From: Myxococcaceae bacterium
Lineage (GTDB): Bacteria > Myxococcota > Myxococcia > Myxococcales > Myxococcaceae
Length of the DNA: 64,000 bases
Assembly: GCA_016793095.1 (NCBI GenBank)
Contig: JAEUJQ010000078.1
Coordinates: forward strand, 62,001 to 126,000
Direction: 5' to 3'
The position numbers were made by a program, and so were the translations under genes. Below the pieces are notes generated by a model that searched no databases, was not told the DNA's origin, and saw nothing but the letters and a program-made list of their open reading frames with translations. This document shows positions 63,124 to 64,000 of the stretch, one piece after another. Positions within the stretch are counted from its first letter, which is position 1. Each line of letters opens with the position of its first letter.

Positions 63124-64000
63124 GCCGGCCTGCACCCCTGAACGTCACCGGGCCTCGACGACCGGGAGCGCACGGGCGGAGCGTGGCCTGGACGACGCGG
63201 GGGGTGCGGGCGTGCACGGTGGTGCTGGCGTTGGCCCTGGGGCCCGGATGTCGCTGTGGGCCTCCCCTCGCCACGGTCGAGGGTGAGCTCCTCGTCGAGC
63301 CTGACGGCCTCGCGTTCGGCGACACCTGGGTCGGGTTCCCCGCGACGAAGACGCTGACCCTCACGAGTCGAACGCGCGCGCCACTCACCGTGACGGTGGA
63401 GGTGAGCCCACCGGTCTTCACCGTCGAGCCCGCCTCCACCGTGACGGTGAGCGGCGGAGCGTCCACCGAGGTGCTGGTGCGCTTCTCCCCTGACGCGGCG
63501 GGCGACGTCGTCGGGCTGGTGACGGTCGGCGAGCGCTCCCTTCCGTTGAGCGGGCGCGGCGTCACACCTCCCGATTGCCGCGGGGGTCGGCAGTGCGTGA
63601 CGAGCGCCTTCTCGCCTGACGCGGGCGGCTGCGTGGACGTCCCCGTTCCAGCCGGCACTGCCTGCACCACGAGCAACGTGTGCCTGCGCGCGACCCAGTG
63701 CCTCGGCGGCGAGTGCGTTGGCCAGCCCGTGCCCTGCGACGACCGCGACGCCTGCACGCTCGACGCCTGCGACGGCAGCGGCTGCCTCCATCGCGCCCTC
63801 GACTGTCCGCCGCCAGCCAATCCCTGCCAGGTGGCGGCGTGCGATTCCGCCACCGGCTGCGGCGCCCGGGACGCGCCCGACGGCACCGCGTGCGGCCCCA
63901 ATGACTGCGCGACGGCGCAGGTCTGCGTGGCCGGCCAGTGCGTGACGGCGATGGCGCCCAACGGCTCCGAGTGTCAGCCGGCGACCCGCTGCCAACCCCC
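63120..64000 (+). CDS. Cys-rich lipoprotein with ASH domain (3' part outside window)
   Basis: Open from GTG at 63120 (overlapping the previous stop) to the window edge; GTG at 63183 is an equally good start. The lipobox is ALGPGC, Cys at 44 or 23 depending on the start. An ASH/Ig-like domain covers about 50-150 (LAFGDTWVGFPATKTLTLTS), then Cys-rich modules of the form C-x(5)-C-x(4)-GGECV and CDDRDACTLDACDGSGC occur, a pattern seen in many myxobacterial surface proteins. The C-terminus is cut by the window. Confidence 0.8.
   Translation, partial: MSRPAPLNVTGPRRPGAHGRSVAWTTRGVRACTVVLALALGPGCRCGPPLATVEGELLVEPDGLAFGDTWVGFPATKTLTLTSRTRAPLTVTVEVSPPVFTVEPASTVTVSGGASTEVLVRFSPDAAGDVVGLVTVGERSLPLSGRGVTPPDCRGGRQCVTSAFSPDAGGCVDVPVPAGTACTTSNVCLRATQCLGGECVGQPVPCDDRDACTLDACDGSGCLHRALDCPPPANPCQVAACDSATGCGARDAPDGTACGPNDCATAQVCVAGQCVTAMAPNGSECQPATRCQP

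Overview
This window is one continuous stretch of very GC-rich, densely coding bacterial chromosome with no rRNA, tRNA, insertion sequence, prophage or CRISPR array that I can see. The content points to Myxococcota (a myxobacterium or close relative): a DUF2378/TIGR02265-type protein, an FHA-sigma54 activator, a Ser/Thr kinase, many glycine-rich lipoproteins with GGASGG-like repeats, an alkyl-DHAP-synthase-like oxidase, a paired DUF1592/DUF1552 secreted system, and a strong taste for lipoproteins. This is inferred from gene families, not from a marker gene.

Layout. 1-4173 (minus): an envelope operon with a barrel-like protein, an ECF sigma factor, its putative membrane anti-sigma factor and two Gly-rich repeat lipoproteins. 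4212-8828: secreted rhodanese, membrane ferritin-like protein, RDD/TPR membrane protein and a class III nucleotide cyclase. 8999-12953: a FadR-type regulator with a FadR operator just upstream of its start codon, translationally coupled to an alkylglycerone-phosphate-synthase-like oxidase and GlpD, i.e. a candidate acyl-CoA-controlled glycerol-ether-lipid / glycerophosphate operon. 13003-19045: HAD phosphatase, membrane protein, RNB exonuclease, Uma2-like protein, lipoprotein and CDF metal exporter. 19140-27185: a tightly coupled five-gene operon DUF58, transglutaminase, MoxR ATPase, secreted TPR protein, secreted MORN-repeat protein. 27350-34331: two divergent C39-like peptidase proteins with peptidoglycan-binding modules, an orphan type IV pilin, a DUF3108 protein, a TonB-receptor-like barrel and a PIG-L deacetylase. 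34514-44838: pgi, secreted proteins, SMI1-like protein, and an operon of two Ig/ASH-domain lipoproteins coupled to a Ser/Thr kinase. 45000-47134: a pentameric ligand-gated ion channel homologue followed by an amidohydrolase lipoprotein. 47195-53215: DUF1552/DUF1592 pair, sterol-desaturase-family protein, a five-copy repeat array and the lipoprotein from whose 3' end the array is made. 53427-57760: recF, rapZ, a small CX3C protein, a TerB-like protein and an FHA-sigma54 activator. 57896-64000: an RlhA-like U32 protein, a five-copy 68-bp stop/start repeat, chorismate mutase, a lipoprotein nucleotide cyclase coupled to a DUF2378 protein, a glutamine amidotransferase and a truncated cysteine-rich lipoprotein.

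The most unusual signals are: (i) the FadR operator and its coupled ether-lipid/GlpD genes; (ii) a chain of four 23-residue mini-reading-frames joined by ATGA overlaps between the U32 gene and chorismate mutase, formed by exact tandem duplication of a stop/start junction; (iii) a similar duplication of a gene's 3' end at 51.3-51.75 kb and a decayed one after recF; (iv) the ion channel; (v) the kinase-lipoprotein and MoxR-DUF58-transglutaminase-MORN operons. Starts were chosen from Shine-Dalgarno matches, lipobox or signal-peptide placement and gene overlaps, and are less certain than stops.
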